This document shows positions 7,048 to 16,517 of a stretch of DNA of 35,159 nucleotides, in pieces; position 1 is the first letter of the stretch; every line of letters starts with the position of its first letter. Location: the NCBI GenBank assembly GCA_900555075.1, contig USJO01000012.1, positions 1 to 35,159 of the forward strand. The letters run 5' to 3'. The translations under genes were made by a program, and so were the position numbers. The notes beneath the pieces are model-generated. The model was given only the letters and a program-made list of their open reading frames with translations. It did no database searches and was not told the DNA's origin. The DNA comes from an uncultured Clostridium sp. (GTDB taxonomy: Bacteria > Bacillota > Clostridia > TANB77 > CAG-508).

Positions 7048-8196
7048 TTATCGTTTTAATTTATATACTATGTTTTTTATAATACTTTTTAAAATAATTA
7101 TATTTCTTTTTATTGTGTTTTCTTTTACTACATATTTTTCTGCAAGTGTTTCTAAGTCTTCATTTTCAAGTTTTTCAAAGAATTCTTCTCTACTTTTAGG
7201 TCTTTCTGTGGACTTTGTCATACTTGGATTATATTTTATGGATTCTTCAAAATCATTTTCAATATATTTTATGTCTTGTTTTATTTTATTAAATAACTCA
7301 TTGCCTTTTTGTGAGTTAACAATCACTAAAGAAGTTCCTTTATTATCAAACATTTTTGGTACAACATTTTGTATTCCCCAAAAGTCCGCTAAAGTTATGT
7401 CTGATTTTCTATTCTTAGATTTAAAATGGCAATTGTAACAAGATTCCCTAAGAATTATTGATTTAAGGAATAATTGCATATATTTATTCTCAAAACTATA
7501 TTCAGTATATATTTTTTTATTTTCTAACTGGTATTTAAAAGAATATGTTAACCACCCTGTTGTTTTGTTCCTTAAATTAGCATTTGTCAGTTTATATTTT
7601 TTTGCATCTTCTATTGATTTTATATATTTCCTCCAAACTTTTGGTGAGGGTATTCCGTGGCATATAATGTCTTGTGTATACAATTTTTCATATTCTTTTG
7701 ATAAATAAGAATATAACCCTTCAATTTGGCAGGGTGTGCCAGTAAATAGCACACAACGTCCTTCATTTAAAAACTGTCTTACTTTTTTAAATGAAGCTCC
7801 TATTTGGCTTTGTACATATTTAGAGCCCCTAAATTTATATAAATCCTCTTTGTTTTCTACATATGAATGAATAACATTAAAGTCTTCATCAAATTGCGCA
7901 CCAAAAACAACTCCACCCAAATCTAATATTTTTTCTGCCAACAAAGTAAATATTCCACCTGAGGAACTTTGTTTTCTAATATTTTCATTTTTATTTATAC
8001 ATGCATATGCTTTTGGTTGATTATTTACTTTTTCCTTGTGTAAAACAGGACATATTTTTTCGCAAAGGCCACAATTAATGCACTTTTCTTTATTTATAGT
8101 TGGATATTGAAATCCGTAATTGTCCTCATCCATTGTTATAGCATTTTGTGGACATACATTATAACAAGCATAGCAACCTGTGCATTCTTTAATCAT
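7048..8196 (-). CDS. FrhB-like Fe-S flavoprotein associated with polysaccharide loci
   Basis: The N-terminus has a two-cluster ferredoxin domain: C-T-G-C-Y-A-C-Y-N-V-C-P (Cys5, 8, 11, 15) and C-I-N-C-G-L-C-E-K-I-C-P (Cys39, 42, 45, 49), which would bind two 4Fe-4S clusters. It is followed by a domain like the beta subunit of coenzyme F420 hydrogenase/dehydrogenase, with S-S-S-G-G (77-81), F-T-G-T-P-C-Q-I, C-H-G-I-P-S-P and a late C-Y-N-C-H-F. F420 itself is unlikely in this kind of organism, and the natural electron donor and substrate are unknown. Genes of this type recur beside pyruvyl-transferase-family genes in glycan loci, as here with only the flippase between. It overlaps the flippase gene by 4 bases. 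A reductase step on a sugar or lipid carrier is possible but unproven. Confidence 0.82.
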   Translation of the reverse strand: MIKECTGCYACYNVCPQNAITMDEDNYGFQYPTINKEKCINCGLCEKICPVLHKEKVNNQPKAYACINKNENIRKQSSSGGIFTLLAEKILDLGGVVFGAQFDEDFNVIHSYVENKEDLYKFRGSKYVQSQIGASFKKVRQFLNEGRCVLFTGTPCQIEGLYSYLSKEYEKLYTQDIICHGIPSPKVWRKYIKSIEDAKKYKLTNANLRNKTTGWLTYSFKYQLENKKIYTEYSFENKYMQLFLKSIILRESCYNCHFKSKNRKSDITLADFWGIQNVVPKMFDNKGTSLVIVNSQKGNELFNKIKQDIKYIENDFEESIKYNPSMTKSTERPKSREEFFEKLENEDLETLAEKYVVKENTIKRNIIILKSIIKNIVYKLKR

Positions 8197-9596
8197 ATTT
8201 TCTCCTTTTTTAATAAACTAAAAACAATTTTTTTTATATTCTTTTTGAATAAAAATATTAATACAAAACATGCTATTACTAACCAAATGATATTTATATA
8301 TGTTTCCATATTATATATATACCAACTACACAATATGAAAATAGTAAGCAGTAATATGTTTTTTACATTAAACTTTAGAAGTATTTTTTTATTTAAAATT
8401 TTATATCTTATTAATATATTAATCATAAAGCTTATAAGCATAGATAATGTTGCTCCATTTAGTCCTAATAATTTTATTAATGGGTATGACAGTAAAACAT
8501 TAAGCATTGCTGATATTAATGCCGAAATAAAAATATTCTTTGTATCTTTTTGAGCATAAAATATATTTCCAATAAAATTTGAAAAAGCATTTATTACAGT
8601 TGCAATTAAAAATAACGGAATAATACCTTTTGCTTGATAATATGAATTGTCAACCAACCAAGGGAATATAATATTTACTGTTGGGATTAATAATATTAGA
8701 CCTATTCCTAAAAATCCAATATATAAATTACAAGCATCTGAATAAAACTTTGCATTTGTTTTGTCATCTATTTTCCTATCGAATGAAATTTCTTGCCAAG
8801 CTAACGTAAAACAAGTTGTTATTAGCGTTATAATAACTGCAAATTTATTTCCTATTGCATATATTCCATTATCAGATACTGTTAATACTTTTGATATAAC
8901 AATTCTATTAAAACTAGTTAATAGCCAAAAAGAAGCAGAATTAATACATAATGGCAATGTATATTTAAACATCTCCATTGTTAAATTTTTTTCTAATAAT
9001 TCTATCTTTAAATTTTTTCTTAGATTAACTTTTAGCTCTAAATATAGAATTTGAACAATATTCCCTATTATTCCCGCAACATAAAGTGCTGAATAATCTA
9101 CCTTTGCAAATACAATTAAAACAATGCTACTAATACTTACAAAAAGAGTATTCAAGATTCCTGAAATAGCAAAGTTTTTATTTTTCTCAAATCCTCTTGT
9201 TATATACGAAAACATATTTTGCATATTTAAAAAAATTCCATATGCTATTATTAGTGTTAAATATTTTATATCAACAATTTGAGCTACTACTATTCCTATT
9301 ACTATATATACTATTGTAGACATTGAGAAAACTACAAATCCGCTTAAAATTGATGAATATTTATTTTTTTCTTCATTTTTATCAAACATAAACCTCATTA
9401 CAGTAGCCCATATATCAAAGAATAAAACAGAAGTTATTATTGTAAGATATGTTATTGACAGGTCATAATATCCATAATCTGTTGTTGATATGTTTTTAGT
9501 ATATATTGGTAGTAAGAAAAAGGAAATTGCTCTTGAAAGTAAGTTACCTACAAAAAAGATTGCAGATGATTGTAAAAATTTCTTTATACTATTCAT
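8193..9596 (-). CDS. Polysaccharide flippase (Wzx-like, MOP superfamily)
   Basis: The 467-residue membrane protein has about 14 hydrophobic segments. It opens with the pattern L-Q-S-S-A-I-F-F-V-G-N-L-L-S-R-A-I-S-F-F-L-L-P-I-Y-T, typical of Wzx/RfbX exporters, followed by T-D-Y-G-Y-Y-D. Such proteins flip undecaprenyl-diphosphate-linked repeat units across the membrane for polymerisation outside. The protein starts within the last bases of the pyruvyl-transferase-family gene (8-base overlap) and overlaps the next gene by 4 bases, so the three are likely translated as a coupled set. The C-terminus is Lys-rich. The function is well supported; the transported sugar is unknown. Confidence 0.9.
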   Translation of the reverse strand: MNSIKKFLQSSAIFFVGNLLSRAISFFLLPIYTKNISTTDYGYYDLSITYLTIITSVLFFDIWATVMRFMFDKNEEKNKYSSILSGFVVFSMSTIVYIVIGIVVAQIVDIKYLTLIIAYGIFLNMQNMFSYITRGFEKNKNFAISGILNTLFVSISSIVLIVFAKVDYSALYVAGIIGNIVQILYLELKVNLRKNLKIELLEKNLTMEMFKYTLPLCINSASFWLLTSFNRIVISKVLTVSDNGIYAIGNKFAVIITLITTCFTLAWQEISFDRKIDDKTNAKFYSDACNLYIGFLGIGLILLIPTVNIIFPWLVDNSYYQAKGIIPLFLIATVINAFSNFIGNIFYAQKDTKNIFISALISAMLNVLLSYPLIKLLGLNGATLSMLISFMINILIRYKILNKKILLKFNVKNILLLTIFILCSWYIYNMETYINIIWLVIACFVLIFLFKKNIKKIVFSLLKKEKI

Positions 9597-10698
9597 TATT
9601 TTCTCCTAACGATTCTCTTAAAAAGTTTATAGATGAATTTCTCATTTTATCTAATTTTTGATTAACTTGTCCATAGTCAATATCTTTTAAATTTATTAAT
9701 TTTTGATTTACAATCATTCTATCTTCCAAATCGAATAATGATAATATACTATTTAGCCTTGTTTGGTATGATTTTGGTGGTATGGCAATAAATTGCTTAT
9801 TAAAATTAATGGCAAATGCTATTCCGTGGAAGGAATTAGTAATTATATAGCTTGCATTAATAAATAATGAAATAAAATCATTAGGAGTAGCATATGAATA
9901 ACTCTTATTAACTATTTTTGAATGTATAAAGTCTAAACCTACTTTTACAATTTTAAGATTTCTTCCTTTAGCTATTTCTTGAGCATATTTTAAAAGTGTT
10001 TTATCTCTTCCTAATATATATAGTAATAAATATTTTTCTTCATTTACTTTTTTATTTGATATATTTATCCATTCTTGCCTAGGTATTAATAATGTAGGGT
10101 CTAAAACGACCTGTACCTTTAATCCTAAATTTTTAATTGCACTTTTTGCAGATAATTCCCTTACACTTATAGAATTATACTTCTTTAATAACATTTGTAT
10201 ATTTTCTTTTTCTTCTTCCTTAAAATTATCCATACCAATACTTGCTGCATATGATATTTTCTTCACATTATTAGGTACAAAATCTAGATAATAAACTTTA
10301 TCAATTCCTTCATTATAATTTGAATTCCATACTTGATCGCTTCCAGTAATGTATGCATCTGCATTAATATAGTTATCATTTACCTCTTCAAATGAAGTAC
10401 ATTCTTTAGGTGTTAAGTTAATATATTGTGTTAAAAATTTTTCAAATTTGTTTTTTATAATAATATTTGGTATCATTCTATATATAATTGAGAGTATTCT
10501 ATATATTCTATTTTTTATTGTTGTTTTTGCTTTATCTGATTTAAATAATAATTTATTATTTTCTAATCTTCTTTGTTTATAATTAAGTATTTCTACATTA
10601 AATCCTAATTTTTGTAGAATAGTCTGTGTTGCATATACTTGCAGTGCTGTTCCATAATTACATACCTTCAGAATTGTTGCTACTATAACTTTTTTCAT
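9589..10698 (-). CDS. Polysaccharide pyruvyl transferase family protein
   Basis: This 369-residue soluble protein belongs to the pyruvyl transferase family (PF04230 type), which adds ketal pyruvate from phosphoenolpyruvate to sugars or, in some members, does other glycan-related work. Visible marks are the N-terminal V-C-N-Y-G-T-A-L-Q-V-Y-A, the central I-T-G-S-D-Q-V-W-N (around 118-125), S-Y-A-A-S-I-G, and the late T-N-S-F-H-G-I-A-F-A-I, all conserved in the family. It would act in the cytoplasm on the lipid-linked repeat unit. The start overlaps the end of the polymerase gene by 41 bases. The FrhB-like gene two positions downstream is a recurrent partner. The exact acceptor is not predictable. 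Confidence 0.85.
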   Translation of the reverse strand: MKKVIVATILKVCNYGTALQVYATQTILQKLGFNVEILNYKQRRLENNKLLFKSDKAKTTIKNRIYRILSIIYRMIPNIIIKNKFEKFLTQYINLTPKECTSFEEVNDNYINADAYITGSDQVWNSNYNEGIDKVYYLDFVPNNVKKISYAASIGMDNFKEEEKENIQMLLKKYNSISVRELSAKSAIKNLGLKVQVVLDPTLLIPRQEWINISNKKVNEEKYLLLYILGRDKTLLKYAQEIAKGRNLKIVKVGLDFIHSKIVNKSYSYATPNDFISLFINASYIITNSFHGIAFAINFNKQFIAIPPKSYQTRLNSILSLFDLEDRMIVNQKLINLKDIDYGQVNQKLDKMRNSSINFLRESLGENNE

Positions 10699-12121
10699 TT
10701 ATTTCATTTTCCTTTCCTATATTTGAGTTTTTCCATTTTATTCTAGTATTAATTTTTAATAAAATTATAATGTATAAATACTTAGTTATAAAATATCCAA
10801 ATATTATCTGAGCATTAAATGCAAAACATAGTACCAAATACATTAACATATATAGATGCATTATTTTAAATTCTAATTTATTTGTATTATTCATTTTATA
10901 GTTACACAAAAATGCCAAAGAAACACAAATACACGTATATAGAACTGGAAAGTATGGAAAATAGCAATAACAATTACCAATCATTGGTATAATTAAACTT
11001 GTTTGATCTTTTCTAAAATAGTTATAAGTATTAAAGTATACATTTGTTCTATCTGTTTGATCTATAAATTTGGAAACATAAGGTATACTTCCTAAGAAGT
11101 CATTAAAAAATGTGTGAATTGTTATTTCATTTTCATATACATCAGCCATATCTATTGATTGTGCTACTAGCCCAACACCTGAAAAGTAATAATCAAATTG
11201 TTGAGAAAGTTCTTGAAAAGTGCCGTTAATTACATTGGTAGAATTCTTTAATTTACCTGATAACTTATATATTGATATACTCATTATCGATATTATTGCT
11301 ACAAATATAATTGGTACAATAAGTGCTTTAGATATAGTAGGATATAATTTCACTAATGCATAAATGATAATTACAGTTGAAAACACCATTGTCCATCTGC
11401 TTGTTCCCATCATAGATGCTAAGTATACAAAAGATATTAAATAAGCTAAAAAAATATATATTTTCTTATTGCTTTTATTATGTTTTTCTGAAACGATGGA
11501 TAGCAGTACAAAGTAAGAGAATATTTTTGTAATATACAATAAAATTAATATCAGTCCAGTTAGTACTCTTTGAATCTCCGGTGCTTCATACAAATTGTCA
11601 ATTATAAAAAAACTGTTTATCTTTAATAAGTTATAATTATTTGTAAGAATTATGACAAGAATTGATATTATTATTACCGAAACAAGAGTTACCTTATTTG
11701 TACAAAATTCTATCTTATTATTGTTTTTCACATTAAAAGTAGAAAGTCTTACCATAATAGTTGAAACTGCATATGTTGCAGCCAGTTCAAAAATCATCAA
11801 TTTAATTGCTAAATTAAATTGATTAACTGTGGGTACTGGTCCAAAATAGATATACTTATCATATATACTAGCAATCAAAGGAGTTATAACATATCTAATA
11901 AAAGTAATTATATATATTAATGTTATTGCGAATTTATATTCTTGTATTTTTTCTCTTGGGGTAATTATGTTAAATGCTATTAAAACTATTAAATGTGAAA
12001 TTGGTAAATATATTAATTCTATCTCATTTTTTATAAATATCCCCATATAAATAATAATAATAGTTGTCAATATGTTAATTATGACTAATAATTTATTTTC
12101 GCTATTTTTTTCTTCTTTCAA
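10658..12121 (-). CDS. Wzy-like oligosaccharide repeat-unit polymerase
   Basis: The 487-residue polytopic protein has about 12 hydrophobic segments and a large polar loop around residues 275-370. Little specific sequence is conserved in this class. Its membrane profile and its place between a glycosyltransferase and the pyruvyl-transferase/flippase genes point to the Wzy polymerase that joins flipped repeat units. A TTG start is used: it lies 6 bases after GGAG and overlaps the TGA stop of the preceding gene as TTGA; the next in-frame ATG is at residue 22, inside the first membrane helix. The hydrophilic end (Asn/Ser/Glu-rich) overlaps the next gene. The role is assigned mainly from context, since the operon holds a second O-antigen ligase-like protein. 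Confidence 0.75.
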   Translation of the reverse strand: MKEEKNSENKLLVIINILTTIIIIYMGIFIKNEIELIYLPISHLIVLIAFNIITPREKIQEYKFAITLIYIITFIRYVITPLIASIYDKYIYFGPVPTVNQFNLAIKLMIFELAATYAVSTIMVRLSTFNVKNNNKIEFCTNKVTLVSVIIISILVIILTNNYNLLKINSFFIIDNLYEAPEIQRVLTGLILILLYITKIFSYFVLLSIVSEKHNKSNKKIYIFLAYLISFVYLASMMGTSRWTMVFSTVIIIYALVKLYPTISKALIVPIIFVAIISIMSISIYKLSGKLKNSTNVINGTFQELSQQFDYYFSGVGLVAQSIDMADVYENEITIHTFFNDFLGSIPYVSKFIDQTDRTNVYFNTYNYFRKDQTSLIIPMIGNCYCYFPYFPVLYTCICVSLAFLCNYKMNNTNKLEFKIMHLYMLMYLVLCFAFNAQIIFGYFITKYLYIIILLKINTRIKWKNSNIGKENEINEKSYSSNNSEGM

Positions 12122-13152
12122 TTTTTTCTCCTATTTTTAAAAAATTTTATCTTTAGATGTGTTATTAATCTTAATAGTTTTACTTGTTTTTTTGAAATAA
12201 AAACAGTAGTTGCTTTATATATAATCCTTTTTTTTCTGTTTTTTATCATTGTATATGTTTTATTTTTTATGCTTTCTTGTGCAAATTTTACAATATTATT
12301 GTTTTGTAATAATTGAATTGTAAATTCATTAATATATTCTTTTTTATTAGTACAAAGACTAGCATTATGTACATACTCATTGTACAGTCTGTATAGTTGC
12401 ATTCCAATCAAATACTCTTTTATTGGGCTATTACTTTTTAAAATTGTATCTATTTCTATTTGCCAATTATCTACTAAATTTTCTATTTTTCTGTAAGAAA
12501 CAGAATTAGTATTTTCATAATAATTGTAAATTGGATAATCTATTATTCCTATTTTTATATTTTTATTATTAATAATAGTTCTAATATTAAAAAATACATC
12601 TTCCCCCATTTTTGTTTTATTAAATCTTTCATTTTTTATACAACTAGCCCTGTACAATTTTCCCCATATAGAAGAACCTATATTTTCAAAAAAATACTCA
12701 TATATAAAGTTTTCTGTAATATTTGTATATTCCCCTGGCTTTATCATATAATTTTTTAGTTTACTTTCATCTTTTTTTACAATAAAGAAATTACCACATA
12801 ATATGTCTAAATCTTCATCTTTTATATTCTTATATAGTACTTCCAAGCATTCTTTCTCTAAATAATCATCCGAGTCAATAAAAAATATATAACTTCCACT
12901 AGCTTCTTTTATCCCAATATTTCGTGCTTTTCCCACTCCACCATTAGGTACAGTTATTATTTTCATATTAGCTAAGTAATTCTTTTCTTTTAAATCTTTT
13001 AAGATTTCTTCTGTTTTATCTGTTGAGCCATCATTTACAACAATTATTTCATAATTGCTATAAGTTTGGCTTATAACAGAATCAATACATCTCTTTATAA
13101 AATCTTGTGAATTATATGCTGGTATAATTATGCTTATTTTATCGTCTTTCAT
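12118..13152 (-). CDS. Family 2 glycosyltransferase
   Basis: The N-terminal GT-A domain shows I-S-I-I-I-P-A-Y-N-S (6-15), V-V-N-D-G-S-T-D (38-45), G-G-V-G-K-A-R-N-I-G (71-80) and the metal-binding F-I-D-S-D-D-Y-L (91-98). It would transfer a sugar from a nucleotide donor, usually with inversion, to the growing lipid-linked repeat unit on the cytoplasmic side. The C-terminal third is Lys/Asn-rich without membrane helices and ends in the basic K-F-F-K-N-R-R-K-N, which may aid membrane contact. GGAGGAT precedes the ATG. It overlaps the polymerase gene by 4 bases. Donor and acceptor are unknown. Confidence 0.9.
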   Translation of the reverse strand: MKDDKISIIIPAYNSQDFIKRCIDSVISQTYSNYEIIVVNDGSTDKTEEILKDLKEKNYLANMKIITVPNGGVGKARNIGIKEASGSYIFFIDSDDYLEKECLEVLYKNIKDEDLDILCGNFFIVKKDESKLKNYMIKPGEYTNITENFIYEYFFENIGSSIWGKLYRASCIKNERFNKTKMGEDVFFNIRTIINNKNIKIGIIDYPIYNYYENTNSVSYRKIENLVDNWQIEIDTILKSNSPIKEYLIGMQLYRLYNEYVHNASLCTNKKEYINEFTIQLLQNNNIVKFAQESIKNKTYTMIKNRKKRIIYKATTVFISKKQVKLLRLITHLKIKFFKNRRKN

Positions 13153-13168
13153 AATCCTCCTTTTAGAA

Positions 13169-14314
13169 TTATTTTAAAACTTTTTTATAAAATTGTTTTC
13201 TTTTTTCATTTAATATTTCTATTGAAAAATCTTTGGATTTTCCAAAGTTAATTTTTGCTTGATTTTTCAAATCTTCTACTTTGATGTTTTCTAATATTTT
13301 GATTAAATCATCTTTATTATTTTTTTTGAAGATATATTTTGAATCAATTAATTCTGGTATGCCACCTGCATTAGATCCTATACATAAGCAAGCTCTACTC
13401 ATTGCTTCAATTAAAGCTCTTGGCATTCCTTCTGTTCTACTTGGTTGTATGTATATATCTATCTCTGTGTCCAACCAATTAAAAACGTCTTTATGTGGAA
13501 CCGAATTAAATATTTGCACAAAATCAGCTACTTTGTTTTGTTCAATTACTTTGTTTAGCCAAGTTTTATCTCCATTACCCATAATTTTATATACATATTT
13601 TGTGCCATTTCTCCTATTTATTTTACTTATTGCTTTTATAACTGTATCAAATCCCTTATACTTCATATTTAAAGTTCCTAAGGTTCCCAAAGTAATAATA
13701 TTATTGTTTGTATTTATTTTGTTTAATCTATTATCTATTGCTTCATTTTCTATTGATATATCAACATCAGAGCATCCTATTTGATATCCAGTAGTAGGGT
13801 ATTTGTTTTGAAGATATTTATTAGTGACATACATTACATATTTTGATTTTTTTAATAATTTTCTTGTATATATATACATTACTGGAGCAATGATTTTACC
13901 CTTAAAGCTATGATTGCTCAAAGCATCTAAAGGGCATCCAACCATTTCCACAAAATATTTTTTATTATATTTTTTTGCATATTTTATTGCATATCCTCCT
14001 GCAAATCCTGGTAGTCTTGCAATCACAATATCTGATTTTTTTACTTCATCACTTATAATTTTTTTAGCTTTATGTGAGTCAAACAATATTCCTTTTAATG
14101 TTGCTAAATTTGGGATTGAAACAATATTAACTTTTTTATGTTTTATTTCTTCTAAACCCTCTGTTTTTTCGATTTTTCTTAACCTATTTAATAAAGTAAA
14201 TTCATCTCCTAGCCAAAAGTATCTTTCTATTAAATTATCTGATAAAACACATGCATAATATCTATTCTTATTATCTACATATGTTGGTCCATCATGGCAA
14301 AATAACACTTTCAT
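13169..14314 (-). CDS. Family 4 glycosyltransferase
   Basis: This 381-residue GT-B protein has the C-terminal donor-site pattern I-Q-P-S-R-T-E-G-M-P-R-A-L-I-E-A-M, with the E-x7-E pair of retaining GT4 enzymes, followed by G-S-N-A-G-G-I-P-E-L-I. The middle contains L-G-T-L-G-T-L and Y-K-I-M-G-N-G-D, typical of the nucleotide-binding half. It should add one sugar to the lipid-linked repeat unit in the cytoplasm. The start codon shares one base with the stop of the preceding gene (TAATG), so translation is coupled. A 16-base gap follows to the GT2 gene. Sugar specificity cannot be read from sequence. Confidence 0.9.
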   Translation of the reverse strand: MKVLFCHDGPTYVDNKNRYYACVLSDNLIERYFWLGDEFTLLNRLRKIEKTEGLEEIKHKKVNIVSIPNLATLKGILFDSHKAKKIISDEVKKSDIVIARLPGFAGGYAIKYAKKYNKKYFVEMVGCPLDALSNHSFKGKIIAPVMYIYTRKLLKKSKYVMYVTNKYLQNKYPTTGYQIGCSDVDISIENEAIDNRLNKINTNNNIITLGTLGTLNMKYKGFDTVIKAISKINRRNGTKYVYKIMGNGDKTWLNKVIEQNKVADFVQIFNSVPHKDVFNWLDTEIDIYIQPSRTEGMPRALIEAMSRACLCIGSNAGGIPELIDSKYIFKKNNKDDLIKILENIKVEDLKNQAKINFGKSKDFSIEILNEKRKQFYKKVLK

Positions 14315-15465
14315 TATTTTTCTTCTCTTTCTAAAATTTTATTATAAATATCTAGTGCCTGTTCTGCAGATAATTTACTATTTATATTTACAATAAATTT
14401 TTGCCCATTTATTGCTGTTTCTTTAGCTTCATCATAGTGTTCCATAACATATTCCATCTTATCTGCTAAGTTTTTTGTATCTTTAACTTTAAATAAATAT
14501 CCTGTTTGTCCTTCTTTAATAAAATCTGGGAATCCTCCTATATTACTTGTTATAGTAGGTACCGCTACTGCCAGTGATTCTCCACAACCTCCATAATTTT
14601 CACTTCTAGATGGATGAATAACTAAATCTAAATCTTTATATAATTCTATAATATTTTCTTTAAATCCTGTAAATATAACATCATTTCCGCATTTTTTCAT
14701 TGCTCTTTTTTTTATTCTTTCCATATATTTTTCAGATTTTGGAGCTGGTCCACCTATTATAATTGCTTTAACATTATTATGTTTTTTTCGTAATATTGCA
14801 AAAGCATCTATAAAGTCTTCGTGTCCCTTTATTCCTTTGGTTTTTAGCATATAGTATTTAGGTTTGTACAAATAGCTAACTGTTCCTATTAAAAAATCTT
14901 CCTCTGCTATGTTAAATTCTTTTCTTAATTTTCCTGTTCTCTCTGCTTTTTTTGCATATTCATTAAATTCTCCGGCATAATATCCAAAAAATATTTTATC
15001 TTTAGGTATTCCCGCTTTTTCATATATTTCACATGTCTTTTTACAGCTTCCTGCCCAATAATCATTTTTTTGTTTTAACATTATCTCTGCATACTTAAAG
15101 AAAATATTTTCCAAGTGCAATGGTCCTGGAACTTGAAATAGTCTTGGAATTTTTGTATTTCTTAAAGATAATCTTACGAACATAATATTTGTGACAAAAT
15201 GGCAATGAATTATATCTGGTTTGATAGTATTTATTATTTCTATAATTTGTTTTCTTTTTTTAAAAAATGTCCATGGCTTTTTTACAGGTAATGATGCATC
15301 AAATTTAATAACATCTACATTGATTTTTTTGTATTCTAATGCAAAACCTTCACAATCATTAGGCATCATTACTGTAATATCTACGCCTATTTTTTTTTGT
15401 TCTCTAATTTGCTTGTATGCCCATGATGCTCCTGTATTTGTTTTTATAATATGTAAAACTTTCAT
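14314..15465 (-). CDS. Family 4 glycosyltransferase (variant E-x6-E motif)
   Basis: This 383-residue GT-B enzyme opens with M-K-V-L-H-I-I-K-T-N-T-G-A-S-W-A and has the N-terminal segment P-D-I-I-H-C-H-F-V-T-N. The donor-site motif reads H-P-S-R-S-E-N-Y-G-G-C-G-E-S-L-A, then S-N-I-G-G-F-P-D-F. The two Glu are 6 residues apart instead of the more common 7, a spacing seen in a subgroup with G-G-x-x-E-S-L. It is likely to act next to the other GT4 and the GT2 in building the repeat unit, and is coupled to the following gene through TAATG. Confidence 0.89.
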   Translation of the reverse strand: MKVLHIIKTNTGASWAYKQIREQKKIGVDITVMMPNDCEGFALEYKKINVDVIKFDASLPVKKPWTFFKKRKQIIEIINTIKPDIIHCHFVTNIMFVRLSLRNTKIPRLFQVPGPLHLENIFFKYAEIMLKQKNDYWAGSCKKTCEIYEKAGIPKDKIFFGYYAGEFNEYAKKAERTGKLRKEFNIAEEDFLIGTVSYLYKPKYYMLKTKGIKGHEDFIDAFAILRKKHNNVKAIIIGGPAPKSEKYMERIKKRAMKKCGNDVIFTGFKENIIELYKDLDLVIHPSRSENYGGCGESLAVAVPTITSNIGGFPDFIKEGQTGYLFKVKDTKNLADKMEYVMEHYDEAKETAINGQKFIVNINSKLSAEQALDIYNKILEREEK

Positions 15466-15466
15466 C

Positions 15467-16516
15467 TTAACTCCTATATAATGGGAAAAATTTTGAATTT
15501 ATATCAAAGCCAGTATCATTTTTTCGCATTTCCACTAATTCATCATATATTTCTTTATTAAAAATCTTTTGGCCTATATAGAAATCAACTATTCCATTCG
15601 GTGCAAAGCTTTTTTTATATTTATAAATTCCGTCATCATCATTTCCATATCCCCCACCTAATATAAAGTTTTTAATATTTTTTGAATATGCCCATTTAAT
15701 AATTTCATACTTTAAAAAATCATTTGGTCTTAAATTAAAATATTCATCAAGTGTTCCTCCTAAGTACGAATAACAATTATTCTTTGAATATATTACCATT
15801 TCTGTTGAAATTATTTTTCCTTCATATAAAACATTAAAATATACAGTATTATCCTTCATTTTATTTAAAATTTCAAAAAACTCTTTTGAAAAATAGTATT
15901 CATCTTGAGCATTATTTCTTTCCATTGTTTTATAATAAATTTCTAAAAAGTTATTTATTGTTTTGGCTTCTTCATCTATCTCAATTTTTAACAAGTTTTG
16001 GTTGGCTTTTTTTATATTCTTTCTTACCTTATGTTCAAAATCCATAAGCATTTCTTCAGGATTTAAGTTTAACTTTCTAATAATATTATGTTTAATATTT
16101 TCTTTTTTTCCATCATATTTGCTTTCATAATGTTCTAATAAATGAAATCTTACAAATTCGCATATTATTCCATTATTTTTACAATATTCATTATATGTAT
16201 TATTTACTTCCTTATAATTCTCTCCTTCAATTATAAAACCTCCATATCCATATGGAGAAGTAACATCAAAGTATTGTCCCTTTTTAAAGATATTTCTAAA
16301 TTTTTCTATATTTGAAATATCTCTTTTCAAAATTACATTTATGGCTCTTGTTTCTCTATCATTATAATAGATTAATAAAGGCTCACCATCTCCGTGATAT
16401 TCAAACGCTTCTACATATTCTGGTAAATAAAAGACATCATAATTATTAAAACTTTTTACTATTTCATTCCACTTTTCTTTTTCTTTTAATGTTATAATTG
16501 ATAAATTATTTTTCAT
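15467..16516 (-). CDS. FemAB-like/GNAT-fold acyl- or aminoacyltransferase
   Basis: This 349-residue protein resembles the FemAB and BioF2-like group of double GNAT-fold proteins, seen in the N-terminal D-V-F-Y-L-P-E-Y, the central H-K-V-R-K-N-I-K-K-A-N-Q-N, and the late G-K-I-I-S-T-E-M-V-I-Y and Y-K-K-S-F-A-P-N-G segments. FemAB proteins add amino acids from aminoacyl-tRNA to peptidoglycan; relatives in glycan clusters are thought to acylate amino sugars. Here it directly follows a short DegT-type aminotransferase (1-base gap), so the likely reading is that the aminotransferase makes an amino sugar and this enzyme loads it. Substrates are inferred only. No signal peptide or membrane segment is seen. 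Confidence 0.75.
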   Translation of the reverse strand: MKNNLSIITLKEKEKWNEIVKSFNNYDVFYLPEYVEAFEYHGDGEPLLIYYNDRETRAINVILKRDISNIEKFRNIFKKGQYFDVTSPYGYGGFIIEGENYKEVNNTYNEYCKNNGIICEFVRFHLLEHYESKYDGKKENIKHNIIRKLNLNPEEMLMDFEHKVRKNIKKANQNLLKIEIDEEAKTINNFLEIYYKTMERNNAQDEYYFSKEFFEILNKMKDNTVYFNVLYEGKIISTEMVIYSKNNCYSYLGGTLDEYFNLRPNDFLKYEIIKWAYSKNIKNFILGGGYGNDDDGIYKYKKSFAPNGIVDFYIGQKIFNKEIYDELVEMRKNDTGFDINSKFFPLYRS

Positions 16517-16517
16517 T

